DNA of 64,000 nt from Antennarius striatus. Taxonomy: Eukaryota; Chordata; Actinopteri; Lophiiformes; Antennariidae. Below are positions 14,301 through 27,725 of this stretch, one piece after another; within the stretch, counting starts at the first letter, position 1; every line of letters begins with the position of its first letter. The translations under genes were made by a program, and so were the position numbers. Below the pieces are notes generated by a model, which saw nothing but the letters and a program-made list of their open reading frames with translations, had not been told where the DNA came from and did no database searches. The stretch lies in contig NC_090794.1 of assembly GCF_040054535.1 (NCBI RefSeq), forward strand, positions 6,859,001 to 6,923,000, written 5' to 3'.

Positions 14301-15145
14301 CTCTCAAGTGACTGATTAGTCGTTAATATCTGAAATGTGTTGGCTGGATTTTTCACACCCAAAAAGATCTGGCATGAATAGTTGTTTAGAAGTGTTTCCA
14401 CAATGTCTGGTATTTCTGAGGATGTGGGTGGTAGTTCTGCGGGAGTTTAGAATATTCTCCTGGAGCAGTGCATGCAACACAACTTGTGCAATGAATCTGG
14501 GTTGGTTGGTTTTGTAATAATGTCCCAGGGCGTGTCTCATGTACAGTATTCTCTTTGCTGTGGTCAAGTTGTGTTTCCCTCTTGATTTTCATTCCACTTT
14601 GAGTGTCTGATGGTCTCAGCCTGGCCTCCATTGTCTGCTCCACCCTGTGACCCCTCGTGTGACCCCTCATGTGACCCCTCATGCCCACTGTCAGTTCGTC
14701 ATCTGCTTTGCCATGAACTTTGCTTCCTGCTCTTCCCCTTCTGGATTTTTCCTTGTAATTTATTTTCACTGTGGTTTTTATTAATGCACGTCCCTTTTGG
14801 ACGTAAATACATCAAGGGTAAGGGGTAAATAAAATTTCTGAATAAATGTCTAACTTCAGAACTTTAGTAATGTCGGCCAAAAATTTGAATACACCTTTAA
14901 TGATGTGAACTAGTTCATTTTATTTGGTAGGAAGTGATCTTTTCATTAGTTCTCCTGACATGTAAACCTGCAACACTGGCTGCAATACACCAGCATCTCT
15001 TTACTGATTCAGTGTTGGTTGGATTTGTGTTCTCTGAATGTGGTGTTGCTCTTACCTTAAACACTGGTTGTGACTGGCTGTTCTTCAGATTGTAGAATAT
15101 AACCAGAAAAACAACCATGGCTCCTGATGCCTTTGGTAATCCCAT
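3428..15145 (-). CDS. Adhesion G protein-coupled receptor, ADGRF (GPR110/GPR116-like) subfamily, complete
   Basis: Coding exons, 5' to 3': 15145-15056, 13343-13292, 13208-13071, 12973-12809, 12182-12036, 11941-11774, 11583-11557, 11424-11339, 11239-11178, 10427-10306, 10150-9938, 9269-9069, 8909-8781, 8484-8303, 6978-6814, 6732-5323, 5141-5100, 4444-4394, 4306-4240, 3501-3428. All joins are GT-AG and phase-consistent, totalling 3591 nt (1196 aa). Signal peptide is ~1-24, followed by a basic REKR site at 43-46. Two related SEA-half plus Cys-rich modules cover 48-148 and 149-253, and a SEA-like domain ~254-352. The Ig-like region (~353-533) shows the DxGxYxC signature (DFNIGLYEC). A hormone-receptor-like/GAIN region follows, with GPS CNHLTPF predicted to cut between L854 and T855. 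The 7TM region is ~870-1130, with a Ser/Thr-rich tail. Surface signalling by a tethered agonist is family knowledge. The exact fish paralogue (adgrf5-like or another adgrf) is not resolved. A 5' non-coding exon probably lies above the acceptor at 15151-15152. Confidence 0.9.
5213..5312. repeat. (AAT)n microsatellite filling receptor intron 16
   Basis: About 33 uninterrupted AAT units. The intron is only 181 nt (5142-5322) and the repeat starts about ten bases inside its donor. Confidence 0.97.
5323..6732 (-). CDS. Receptor coding exon 16: GAIN C-terminal half, GPS and most of the 7TM bundle
   Basis: This 1410-nt exon encodes residues 650-1119. It starts after a TTTCCTTTAG acceptor and ends at CTCCAG|GTACAA. 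The N-terminal 200 residues are rich in N-glycosylation sequons, as in GAIN domains, and end in the GPS (Cys...Trp...CACNHL|T). The Stachel sequence TPFSILMSPF follows, then the first six helices and the start of helix 7, completed by the next exon (GFFILVFGTLL). The open frame continues into intron 16 as a run of tyrosines. That run is only the (ATT)n microsatellite read through the splice site and is not protein. Confidence 0.93.
6979..8302. other. Receptor intron 14, nothing recognised
   Basis: The largest intron in the 3' half of the receptor gene, about 1.3 kb and AT-rich. Flanking exons join in phase 0 within the GAIN region, so no missing exon is needed. Confidence 0.6.
8549..8729. mobile_element. 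Foldback (MITE-like) inverted-repeat element in receptor intron 13
   Basis: The left arm begins GGGTTCGTCAATGCAGC and the right arm ends GCTGCATTCACGAACCC. Read inwards, the two arms of about 75 nt match with a few substitutions (GATGGTGCAGCC against GATGGCTCAGCC). A short loop around 8632-8650 separates them. There is no coding capacity. Most likely a non-autonomous DNA-transposon hairpin; family not identified. Confidence 0.75.
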
Positions 15146-16247
15146 CCCAACTGAAGAAAGAATGCAAGAACAACAGTTACTCATTTGGATCAAAGATATT
15201 CGTGGTTATATTCCAGACAAATAATATCCCCTCAAAAGCCTTTTTGCGACTGTTATAAAATCATAAAATGCAGTTATGGCAACAGGTTCTGGGCAGTGGA
15301 AAAACAAAGTCTGAATTATTCTGCTTGTTTGAGACATTTTAGGGTTTAATTTTCAATATTTACAACCATATTTCTAAATGTATTAATACGAAAAAGTTAT
15401 TTTTGAATATTGATCTTACGTGCATCCTTTGGAGAGAGTCATGCCTGGAGAAGGAAGTTGCTGTCTAATCTATTGATTTATTACAATCCTTACTTGGGGA
15501 AATATTTGCGTTTCTGCAACTTAATCTCATTTTAAGTCCTGCTTCGGTAGATTTAACTTCTGAAGAATGTCATCATGGAGCATTTTCGTGGTTTACATCA
15601 TGACCAAATGCCACTAGTGAGACAATGATTAATTGACAGGAGAAAGTCCCTGAACTATTTCCAATGTATCGGTTTATGGAATTTTTGTGACATGTCGTGG
15701 AAGAAAGATAATTAGTCTGGTATTCGATAAATCTGGGTAGTCCAGACGTCACCATGACAACATTTACATCAGAGTCTACAGTAGCAATTCATTTTAATCA
15801 ATGTGAGTTTTGACCCTGGATTCAGCTGTCAACAGAAAAGAAATGGGACTTGATCTGATAGAAGAATACATCACACCTTATGCATGTTGTTCATGTTGTT
15901 TTGAAGCTGTTCATCTATTTTCTCTGTCTTCTATTCAACTAATCATCACAAAATTCACTACAATAACATCTCAGGAAACCCCTTTAAGTTTTGAGACTAA
16001 TATCGCACCAAGGAGATACAGAATCTTAATGCTGCTGTCATGAAAATACATGAAACTCTGAAGAAGGGTTGGGCACGTACCAGGAAGAACCCATGAGTTT
16101 TAAAAACGGATCTCAATAAAGACGTGGCTCCTGCAACTTCATTTCACTTCCTCTAAGACTGACACGCAACTGTTTATCAGCATCTGTATCGATTCTGCTT
16201 TGACTGATTCTCATGACACTAGTCACAGTAAATACAGTACGTCTTTG

Positions 16248-16515
<268 letters not shown>

Positions 16516-17358
16516 GAGGGGGAGGAGGGCTCAAATGATTTTGACTGATTTGGGTTAAATTATCTGGAGAGTCGATATTGCGAGTAATATAGTTAATGTA
16601 TATAAAATAAAATCTGAATCTATTTCAGACTGCCTTCCACATACTTTGATGGCTACATCTGCTGCTGGAGGCAGATGCTGGTCTGACATTTGTTATATTG
16701 AAACTTTGACATTAGAACCTACGTAGGTGAGCAATGGTCATGACAAATAAACTGAAACTTTGACACAAATAGTTCAAAATGTGTAAGCAACTGTGGCTTG
16801 TATGGATTCGTGCAGACTGATGCTCTTAAATGACTGTGAGAGGATTGATCATTAATCTGTTGTCCTCAAGAGATCCATAAATGCACATGACTATAGGTTT
16901 AAGAAGTTGCACAACAAATTACATGTCTGTTTTTGTGACGCGTCCTTCCTTAAATTTCATACATATACACAAATTATATGAATATATATAGCTTTATAAT
17001 GTTTCTATGTTGTTACTCATGCAGTTCAACCAAATTCTTAGCTTTTGGGAACCTGTCCATGTTTTAACTCATGTAAGGATGTTGTGCACACGTAAATAAT
17101 CCAAATTGGTTTGGTTTTTTAAGACTAACTTTGTTATTACTAGGAGCAGATCACCTAAATCTGATTAGCTGAATATGACCAGTTCAGTTTCTGCAGATAA
17201 ATTTGCATCTTAAATCCTTTTAACATTACGTTGCTGTTGTTTTTTTATGCTTAAACACCAAAGTGTTCCTGTAAAATTGTAAACCCTGTCCATTAAGCCG
17301 AGCAACACCCTTAGATAAAGATTGGTCCACCCAAAAGACCCCACACCACAGTCAGAAG

Positions 17359-17721
17359 TGCAACCTGTGACATGCAGTTAAATGCAGCAAGGAATGCTCA
17401 GATTTCTACGTAGGGGAAACCAAACAACCACTACACAAACGCATGGCTCAACACAAAAGAGCCAACATACAGGTCAGGACTCAGCAGTCTTCCTTCACCT
17501 CAAGGAAGAGGGACACTCATTTCAGGACACCGATGTTCAGATGTTGGACATGGAAGACAGATGGTTTGAGGAGTGAAAGAAGCAAACCATGTCAAAGTGA
17601 AGAAGCCATCTCTGAACGGGGGGATGGTCTGCGACATTACCTTTCACCTATTTACAATCAGGTCTTTTCAAAACTCCCTAAAAGAACGACTCGGCAGATT
17701 GACTCAGGTGACTCATGCTAA
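17359..17721 (+). pseudogene. Degraded GIY-YIG endonuclease domain of a Penelope-type retroelement
   Basis: One frame reads CSKECSDFYVGETKQPLHKRM, with a Cys cluster and a YVGET core; a TGA stop interrupts it just upstream. The match then shifts to another frame for QDSAVFLHLKEEGHSF and the WFEE region, and back again for GDGLRHYLSPIYNQVF. At least two frameshifts plus a stop mean it is dead. Cys-rich linker, GIY-YIG-like core and the conserved H-LKE-GHSF block are the arrangement of Penelope-like C-terminal endonuclease copies common in fish. No reverse transcriptase is visible. Confidence 0.65.
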
Positions 17722-19160
17722 TGACTACCATTAACATACGAGGCCTCGGTGAAACTGGGATTGCAACGTGTCTTGACAATGAACAGCACTGACCTCACTG
17801 AGTTAAGAAGCTGAGACAAGATTCCATCTGACTGAAAGCTAACAAAATAATACATCATAAAGAGTTTGTTTGTTTACCTCTTATTGTTCCCTAGCATCCA
17901 CAGGGTCTCCTTTCAGATCAAAAGTCATCCTCATTCATGTTTGCTTAATGCGCGTCTACACATGAGCTGAAAACATTTTGAATGCAAGCCATCAGTGAAC
18001 TTCCTGGATCACTCTGTCTGAGTCAGACACCTGTCTGGCAACTTTTGTCACTCTCTGTTTTCCTCTATATTTAGACACGGCTTGTGGACGGAAATCAAAT
18101 TGGTTTAGTTTTGCTATTTATTGGTGTACAAGATTAAGCCATTCATTTTTGGTAATTACCTTTTTTTTTTAGAGCTAACAGGTGACACGACTGCAAGAAT
18201 TTCAAGCATCGCTGACAAAAAAGTACTTTAGAAAAATAGTGAGTTAAAAATGTATAAATGTATGTATTTTGTAGGGGTATGATGATTTAAATATTGCGTG
18301 TTGTTGTTTGTGATTCAGGGTTTGTGTGATCACATTAAAGAGAGAATAGGTGGGTTTTTTACTAAACTAAAAAAACAGACAAAATTAAGAAAAAAAACTA
18401 GTCTCCGTTCTCCACATTCATCTCTTCTAGAATCATGTCTTTTACTTTTTCCTTAGTTTTTTCAATCTATAAAACTCAGAAGGAACGGGAATACGGGAAT
18501 CTGTTCTTGTTTTCAGACTAAATTCAACAAGGAGAGCAGGCTGGTGGTGGCAGTTCTTCAGATTGAGCATCGGTGGTCCCTTTGTGAAGAATCCAGGTCA
18601 GACGCATCTTTGGTGGTAAATATATTGTCTAAACTCAACATTAAAATTTACTACCACTTTTAGAATGACAGAGATGCGTCATAGAGCAAAATGAAAATGT
18701 GTACATTGTGTAGTTTGGCAAATATGACAGCAGTCCCTATCTGACATCAGTCCCTGGACCTCCCTCAGTTTGTTTTGATTTAATTCTTGAACTTGAACTT
18801 TGAAAGCTTGTTACAAGAAATTTAAATTTAATTTTGAAGTTTAACCTATGAATTTTAAAATTCACAAGTATTAGTTTAAAATAATTACCTTTTAAAAGTT
18901 CAAATCTGTAGTTTGATTTCTGTTTTAAAGTTAACCCCCCCCCCCTTAAAGTAAGTTCAATCTTTGCGAAATTCATTTAACATGTGAGCATTAAGGAAAC
19001 GTTAACATACAAATTAGAAATATGTGTTCGTGAGTGGAATGTTGTTTCCTTCCCTTTGTGACCATCTCCCACCTCTCGTCAAACGTTCTTGGGATGGGTT
19101 CACAGCCCTGAAGGGTTGGAGGGTTAATAGACCGAGGACTGATGAGGGGGTTGGTGTACA

Positions 19161-19174
19161 CTGACCTCTGGTGG
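19161..19174 (-). promoter_or_regulatory. Weaker CTCF-like motif
   Basis: The complement reads CCACCAGAGGTCAG, one mismatch from the CTCF core (T in place of the second-last G of GGC). It lies in the spacer between cnst and the receptor. Confidence 0.3.
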
Positions 19175-19569
19175 CCGACATCAGGTATTACACTTGGGGA
19201 ATTTACACGCCTTCCGGAGTCGCAAAATACGTAAATCTAAATGATCATCAACTTGCGCACATTTCATTTTAAGTTTAGAAAAGGAAATGTAAAAGATTAA
19301 GTTCAATCAAAATTCATAAATTTCAGATTTTGATAAAAGTCCTTTTTGACCAGAAATATTTAACACAAAGTAGTTTGTATATTTGTGAACTAACACTCTT
19401 TACATTGAACACAATGATAGGTCAGGTGTGGAGACAGAAATGAATTAAAACCTTTGAAACCATCAAAAAACTCAAAGAAAAAGAGGAATAAAATGTATTT
19501 AAAGAGGTCATTCTACTTGAAATGGTTAAATTAAGGCTAAATAAATAAAAATTTGTTAATTAAAGTTTA

Positions 19570-19612
19570 AAGATTAAATCCACTTTATTGTCCACACATG
19601 GGGAAATTATCT
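19570..19612 (-). mobile_element. Second, diverged LINE-type 3' tail
   Basis: The minus strand reads AATTTCCCCATGTGTGGAC followed by AATAAAGTGG, the same tail pattern as at 16481-16515. No element body is recognisable. Confidence 0.4.
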
Positions 19613-19700
19613 TTACACTCTTCACACTTTCTTTTGTATGTGGTTACATGTTTTGGTTAGTCATACACACACAGCTTTTTGAATACAGGCCCCAGGACAC

Positions 19701-19734
19701 AACACACTAGGGGCATGTAGGCCCCTAGTGTGTT
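19701..19734. repeat. Perfect 14-bp-arm hairpin
   Basis: AACACACTAGGGGC at 19701-19714 and its exact complement at 19721-19734, with the 6-nt spacer ATGTAG. Confidence 0.85.
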
Positions 19735-20670
19735 CAATATGAGAATCTACACATACAACACTATGTATTCAGGCTGTTTTATGATCATGTGCTTTCTTTA
19801 ATAGGTCATGTTAACAGAATCATTTAGTATACAACGCTCTTTGAAATGGTCAGTCTTGTATTAGTCTGTGCTGAATAAAAGAAATGTTAGAAACAATCTG
19901 CAACAACCAAAACAGTTTAAATAGCTCAATGAAATAAATATAAATCATAATACTATTTGTGCTAAGTGTTGCAGTCACTAAATGATTCAACCCCTGATTT
20001 AGAAACCAATTTCCCACAGAGTACCTGAGGAATTTTAGCCTATTCCTCATCAGCAAAGGAATATTCTGAGTCTACCTGCTTCAACTAGATCTATGGATTG
20101 AAGTCAGACGACTGTGACCGCCGTTCTAGAATGAACCAGTTGTTCTTGTCAGGGTTTTATCTTGATTGTTCTGAGCAAACACAGTCAACTGTAAGGGATG
20201 CTCTTAAGCTTTGATTAATTATTTTTTGAGACTGCAATAGTCAGTACACTTAGCTTTTTATGTTGATTGTGGGAAAATAGAATTAACTTATTTCCTTTTT
20301 AAATTGTTTTTGTGTTACTTAGTTACAGGAAACATCGAATAGACGGTAGACTGTAGGCAGTGAACCACATATAGAATGGGAGGCTGAATGATTTGGCTTC
20401 CGGCTGTAGCTGTACAACAAAAGGTCAACACAGCAGACAATAATGCTAACTTGAATTCAAAAGGAAAACAGACACATGTACAATAAACGTAATGTAAATA
20501 AAATTTCTGACAACAGCTTTGAATAAGTTAAAGTAAAATCACCAAAACAAGACAGCTTCTGAAACAGAAGGCAAATGTACACACAACAATGACAGACGTA
20601 GATAAACTACTAAATATATTAAAATATGAACATTAGCCCGAGCTGTAAGCCCTCCTGTGTGTCTTTGTGG

Positions 20671-20676
20671 TTTAAT
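20671..20676 (-). promoter_or_regulatory. Candidate variant poly(A) signal of cnst
   Basis: ATTAAA on the minus strand, about 220 nt past the cnst stop. No canonical AATAAA is nearby, so this is tentative. Confidence 0.3.
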
Positions 20677-20894
20677 TTAAGTTTAAATACCAACACAAAC
20701 AGTTGTAAACCAGAGTCTCACTTGTAAACTGACAGTTTCTACTGTTTGTTGTTGCTTTGGATACCGTTTACTGAACCACAGGACCTCAGACTCCGGGCTC
20801 GTCGGCTCCAGATGGCAGGAGTCAGGTTCAGGGTCTCGCTCGTCCTCTTTTTGCCCGTTACAGCACAAACATCCGGAGCTGCAGAGGAACGTGT

Positions 20895-23800
20895 CTAAGT
20901 CTGGAGGGGCAACCAATGTCTGAGGCCTTCAAAGAAACCCCACAAATTTATGACGTAGAAGTCGACATTGTGGGTGAAGTCCGTGCAAATGTTGGTGTAC
21001 GAGCCCACCAGGGTGCAGTAGAGGGCGGTTCCGCCGATGCTGATCACTACAGTAACCAGACAGAGCAGCAGCAGGATCAGACAGGAGTCTCCTCCTACTT
21101 CATCTGCATGTAAGAAAAGAACAAAGGCAATAAACATCTTTATGGTATCAAAGGTATCAAAATATTTGGCAGCTTGTCAGCAGCACACAGATCTCACCAG
21201 CTGTGGCCACGCTGACTCAGCTCTCAAACATGAATTTCTACTTCTACATCATGATGAAATATTTGCATTGGTATTGAAACCAGCCGTACCTTGCTCTATG
21301 CCGTCCTCCGGCTCACTGAAGCGAACTTTGCGCTTGGCATTCTGGGTAATGTTGTTGCTTGGGGGAGGCAAACCGTCCAATGAGGCTCTCCTCCTCTTAA
21401 GAATGGAGACCAGACCATCTGGGGAGGAACTCTACAGGAAACCATTACTGATTACCATTACTGATAAAAAATAAATATATGTAAACATTATTATTTATAT
21501 TTCCAATAAAATTTACATTACATTTCCATTATATTACTAAGAGAATCATATGAGAAGAAGAGCAAAGCCATATGCTGCCTACTGAAGAGGAATAATTGGA
21601 TGCGTTATATGCTGCCATAATTTTTAGATGTATCAGTCACTGAGGTCAGAGGTCAAATTGTATGAGAAGAAACAACCTTTATTTTGGAAAAGTGCTGTGA
21701 GTTTAAAATTTTCATTCATGTAGCCATTCTGGCAGTTGTTTAAGACCTGACATATGCTTGTCTTATAATCACAATTCATGTGGCTTAATAACAGGTCACG
21801 TGAGTCATGTTATTACGTAATGCATGACATACTTGCCAGCATCCAATTTAACTCCTTCAGGGGGTGCTACGTACTGGAAAGCCATCACTGTTAATGAAAT
21901 GCTACAAACAATGGATTTGCATTCTGTGATGTCATTTATGAGCCAAAATCTAGACTGTAAACGTTATTTTCAGCAATAAACAATAAATTAGCCCTAAAAA
22001 ATAATTCTTTCGCATATCACATTTACTAAAGGACAACTTATAAACGGCTTTATGGGGAAAATAAAGCATATCTAATTCCAATCATGAAATGATAGTGGAG
22101 TTTTTTTCTTTTCTTGCTGTTCATTAATTCAAGCAATATAATGTTCACGTCTTCAGAATTAATTGCGCGTTGATAAAAGTGACTCAAAAGCTGGAAAGGG
22201 GGAATGTGAACTTGCTTGGTGAAGAAAAAAGACTTGTGAAACATGACTCCACTATTTTCATTGCAAAATAACCAAGTCCTCGCCACACCCTAGCATGCAG
22301 GATTATGTAACAGTTATGATAACCCATCCAGGAGATCCCCTCAGCCTGGAACAGCCCTGATGAATAGGAACCAGACCCTTCAGCTCAGCTTTACAGGGTG
22401 TTATCCCAGGCGTCAGGATACACCAGTGAAGGAGGGAGGAGGGTTTTTAAATGAGAGAGATTGTTGATGATGTCACTGTGGGAGTCAAGCATGGGCGTGT
22501 CGCGGGCTAAGACAGAGCTGTTAGAGAGCAGAACTTAAAGAAACACAGCCAACAGCAGATGGAAGAAGATGAAGATAGATCCATGAAAATAAGGCAGACG
22601 CAGCGCCCCCTACCCCCTCCGTGTGGGACAGCTTGGCCAGGTCTTTGTCTGAAGCCTGGGGGACTCCTGTGGGCCACTCCACCTTCACCTCCTCCTCTTC
22701 TGGCGTCCCCCCGCCTCGCTCCTCCTCCTCATCTACCTCCTGTCCTTCCTCATAAGGCCCTCCTCCTTCCTCCTCCTCTTCCTCGCCTCCTTCCTGATGG
22801 TCGGTGTGTTGGAAAAGCCCCCCTGATTCCGAACTCTTACAGCTTTGCTCTTGTTCTTCATCCCAGCCTGTTGTTTCAGGTGTGCTGACTGGAATAAGGG
22901 GGAAACAGGACATAGATTATATTCTGGATTCACAGAGACTCTGTGCTGTGTTTTTATTACAGTGCATTTGAAAGTTACAAATCAGTCTCTGGTTTTTTTT
23001 AATGTCTGTTTTCTGAGTCTTGCATAAACTGTACACTAGATAAGTATAAGTGATAGATAAGCTGATATTTGGATATTTGAGTTTTTATCAAGAGTAATCA
23101 GCATTTCAAAGTATCTTTTCAATTCTTATGAATGATTGAACTCACAAATATTAGCATGCTAGCGTGCTACAAAGAGTGAATGTACAGATTTTTACGGTTT
23201 AACAACATTTCTTTAGAATAAATACTGTATCTGTTATCACTGTGTTAGCATTTAGCATAACCGTCACATGTGTACCTTCATGATGACAGGACAGCATGTC
23301 GTTGCTCTCGTTGCTCAGCGTTGTGTTCAGGGTGTTCTGTTGAATCGAACATATCAAATATTATTAACCAAGTAGGACAATTATCATTCATTCATTCATT
23401 CATTCATTCATTCATTCATTCATCTTCTTGAGGAAGAGACAGTCGTAATTGTCTTGTCTTCAGTCGCTTATCCAAAATACAGGTAACGGGTTAGGCTGGA
23501 GCCTATCCCAGGTGGGATACACCCTGGATTAGTCGCCAAGTCATCACAGGGCCCCACATAGACAAACAATCATTCACTCTCACACTCACACCTGAGGACA
23601 ATTCACCTAAGCTGCATGTTTTTGGAGGTGGCAGGAAGCCGGAGAACCCGGAAAGAACCCAGGTAGAAATGGAGAGAATATATAAACTCCACACAGAAAA
23701 GCCCCAGGGGGAAAAAACCAAGGACCTTCTTCTTGTGAGGCAACAGCGCTACCCACTGCACCTCCATGCTGCCTAGGATTATTATTATTATTATTATTAT

Positions 23801-26800
23801 TATTATAATGATTTAGAAATTTAGAAAGAAAAGCTTCATGTTTCTTACCTGTTCCATTCTAATGGATGGTCTGAGCGATGCCAAAAACAGAAACAAGGAG
23901 CCAGAAGAAGACGGAATAAGAGCAGAGAAACGGCAGCATGACGGGAGAGGAAAGAGAGAAAGGTTTCATGTGAGTTTGGTTCATTTGCACAAACAGATAA
24001 CGGTGGACTTTCATTATCCCATCATGTTTGACTGTTTTCATTCATACACATAAAGGATGACTTTCTTCTATTTTAATAAATAAACTCTTTCTAGAGATGA
24101 TATCTGCTCTCCAAAAATGAAATCCACCGGCATCAAATGACTTATGGCTGCAGAAGCATACCAAGAGTCACAGGGGGGGTGGGACACGCAGCATCTGGGA
24201 TGCAGACTCGCAGTATGTGTCTATGGAATTTCTTTTGGTGGAAATCTTTCTCTTATGGAGATCTGTTGGAAATAGTATTTATTTTCCCAATCAGGCCCAT
24301 GTGTGTCTCGATGCTGAGTGAATCTCCACGCATTGTGTGCTTCATCAGTGTCTCCATAAGAGAGGCAAAGATCGATTGAGAGAGGCAGAGATCGATAGCA
24401 TTAAAGCAAAATGAGCGCTAAAAGGTTTCTGTCTTACAGCGATGAAGGAAGTGGGAGGAGGAGACTTTAAAAGAATCTCACCGAATGAAGCTGTTTATAG
24501 TGGAAGTTTCTGATGTGTGCAAATACTAAGGTGTAGGAATCATGAAGTACAGAATGGAAAGTCCAATTTTGTACCCAAACCTATGTCAGGGAAGGTTTAC
24601 ATAGGTATGGATCAACTTAAGGCGTTTGAAGATGAGTGGGTTCCGTGGGGGAATCCTGTGCTCATGAGTTGTTCCACCTGAGGTGTGTCCTGCAGATCTC
24701 GCTCAGGATCTCCATGTGTCTCTCGCTGATGGTGTCTGTTTCTGACGACAATCCACAGTCAGTGTTCTTCTTCTCTCTCCACTGGCTCTCTGGTGTAAAA
24801 AAAATAAAATAAAAATCTCACATATCTCTTTTTTTGTCAGTACAGTAGAAAATAACAATCAGGATATTGATCACTGATAAGTCAGTATGGAACAGGGACA
24901 GACACATGCAGTACCCCAGTTCTCCTGCAGGGCGTCGAGGTTGGACAGCACACGTTCATGGTACAGCTTCTCCAGCTGCAGGAACTGGATGGCCCAGTGG
25001 TCTGACAGCAGCACCAGTTAAAGACCTTCAACCTACCGTCACTTATTACATTTGCAGCCATACAATCCTTCACATCGGTGTGAAGGAACCCATGCGTCTC
25101 ATCGTTCGCTAAGACTAATTCCACGAGGTTGGTGATTCGGTAAAACATTATTTCAATGACTCAACAAGCATCACAGACAGACAGTAGTGATATGCACCAT
25201 AAAGGCGGTCTGTGAGCTGCCAATAAAGAAAAGAAAGGGAAAGAGATGGAGAGAAAGGAAGAAAAGAGAAAGAAGAATAACGACACAAAAAACAAATTCA
25301 TTGCGATCATTTGTTTGAATTTTGGAGAGTTGTGACTCATCATTGAACTGCATTTCACATCTTTTACCCTTTGGTTAGAAAAACTCTTTCATTATCAGAC
25401 AGTCATTTAGAAGAATCAATCACCGATCTGTAGAATTCATGTTCTCACCTATGTTTTATCTTAGTGTTTTATGTCTCACAAATCCGCCCTCCTCTTCCCA
25501 CTTTCTCTTTGTCCTTTCTTTCCTCCAGGTTGACGTATAAACATATAATGTGAACCTACACAACCTCCTTGCAGCAGGATAGGCCAACAGTTGTTGCTAG
25601 GCAGACCCCTGAAACAGACCCAGAGGAAAGAACCACTTCATGCCTTCTAGGATAGGAGCCAACGTATGGGGAACACCCAATGAAAAAATGGACAGGAAGA
25701 AAACAACAAAGACAAAAAAGGAAATGATGACATCACTGCACACATGAAAGGATACAGTCCTCTTTGAGCGAGTACGATTCAGCAATCTGAAGACAAGATA
25801 CGAAATTGACTTAATTTATCCCAAAAGATGACATTATTTCATCACCTCCTTCCATGTAGAGTTACGTGTAGCTCTTCAGACTATACTCACAGGTTAAAAT
25901 GGCTACAAAATTTAAACAGAAACCAGCACATTTTTGACAAGCTTAGGACAAAGCTTGTCAATTCAGCAAATGTTTACACACATGACGGTTAAAAAAATAC
26001 TGAAGTAAAACCTCTTCATACAGATTTTGTGTACTTAATGACCGAAAAGACCACAGCTGATGCCAGCTTTGCCTCCACTTCTGATGTTGCTTGTGTACAA
26101 GTAACAAAGGCCTTCAATGATATCATGTTTGTTCATGCTGAAACCCTTGACACTTCACTACCCTTTTGTGAAAGTACAACTTAATAAAAGGAATAATATA
26201 ACCAGTATAGGAGCACAGCAGTAAAGGAGAACCTTTTATCTCTGAAGGTAAATTTTTAGCTTAGATAGCATAATGGAGTTTTCATTTCATCAAGTCTGTA
26301 AATAATAAATTTATGACCTTTAAGTTTTTTTATGCACACAAGTCATAAGGAAGTATTTTATGCTTTATTTTATTTTATTTCTCTGAATTTATAGAAACTC
26401 CTATAATGCTGTTTTGCTGTGACGCTGGGGCCTATTTTAGAGATGTAGACCCTCACAGCAGCATATGAAAATCCAATTTGGAATGTTCTGAAGTCAAATA
26501 TTCTGCGTAACTGGAAATGTCTTTGAACACTAATTAGGCTGCTCACCAATCAAACACAGATGCTAGTCTTAAGTTCATTAAAAGTGAATGTCACATGATG
26601 GCATCATACCAGGAGTCCAGCAGAGGACCTGTCAGATATGAAGTCACATGCATCGGCTCAGGGCAGATTAATGTGTTTGTAGGCTTTTTCCCATCTGCTT
26701 TTTACCTTCCTCTCCACATCGACACAATTATTTAAGATATTAATACTATTATACTGAAATAGGTTAGAATATCAGAATTGTAATCAACATAAAGTACACA

Positions 26801-27682
26801 GTTATTTGCCCCCTAGAACTCTTGCAAGGGCCACTAGCGAATCTGGACCTCACTGTTACAAAACACTGCCCACAACATGATCAGGATTATTCAGAGGAGT
26901 CTGAATTAAGGGACCTTAAGGGGTTCTTCAGAGATATTGTACTGTCAGACACTTTGAAACTGTTTTCCTAATACTAATATAGACTCATCTGAGTCCACAG
27001 GCTAAATATAGCAGCATCACCCAGATTAAATCCTTGTAAATGTAGTGTGTCTATTAAAGAAACGATAGCTCTAATTAATCACACAAACACATCATCACAC
27101 AATGACACTCTGCTCTGTGTTGCTTCTCCTTTCCTTTTGTATTAGTATTGGAACTAAAACAGGCATTGCTGAGCAATGGGTGCAGATAGCAGTGAGAAAG
27201 CATGTCAACATAATGGGATAGATTAGATAAATTAATCACACCATCCACTTGTCAGTAAGATATGGCTGTCAAAGGATCGCACCTTCAGTTCTATTTAAGG
27301 CTGAACTATATTTATCAAACCTCTATTTAGCATGTCGGTTTGAATGAATGCTGTAATTGTGATCTGAGGCAGGACATGAACAAAGAGTAGAGAGTTCCCA
27401 GTTCAGGTCCCCCACCTGCAGAGCAGAGCGATTGCATAAATGTTATTTTGTGCTTCAGTAACTACAACTGATGTGTTCTTGCCTCTAATGCATTCACACT
27501 GAGTGTTTAAGACAGCCGACCTTTTTAAATGATAAACTAAGCTATCTATGTGTGTGTGCACGCTCAAGCTATTTCTGATACGTCTGAACACCAGCTCAGG
27601 GAGTTATCTGTCTCAGCTGAAGGAAAAAACACAGAATTTGGAATCAGGTCACAGAGGAGTGCCACACACACACGCACGCACG

Positions 27683-27725
<43 letters not shown>

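Noticed and set aside
14640..14690. Short tandem of TGACCCCTC(A/G)TG units as a possible regulatory array
   Set aside because: Only three or four imperfect copies; no reason to assign function.
22559..22888. Pro/Leu-rich plus-strand open frame
   Set aside because: Complement of the Glu-rich cnst exon 22888-22614.
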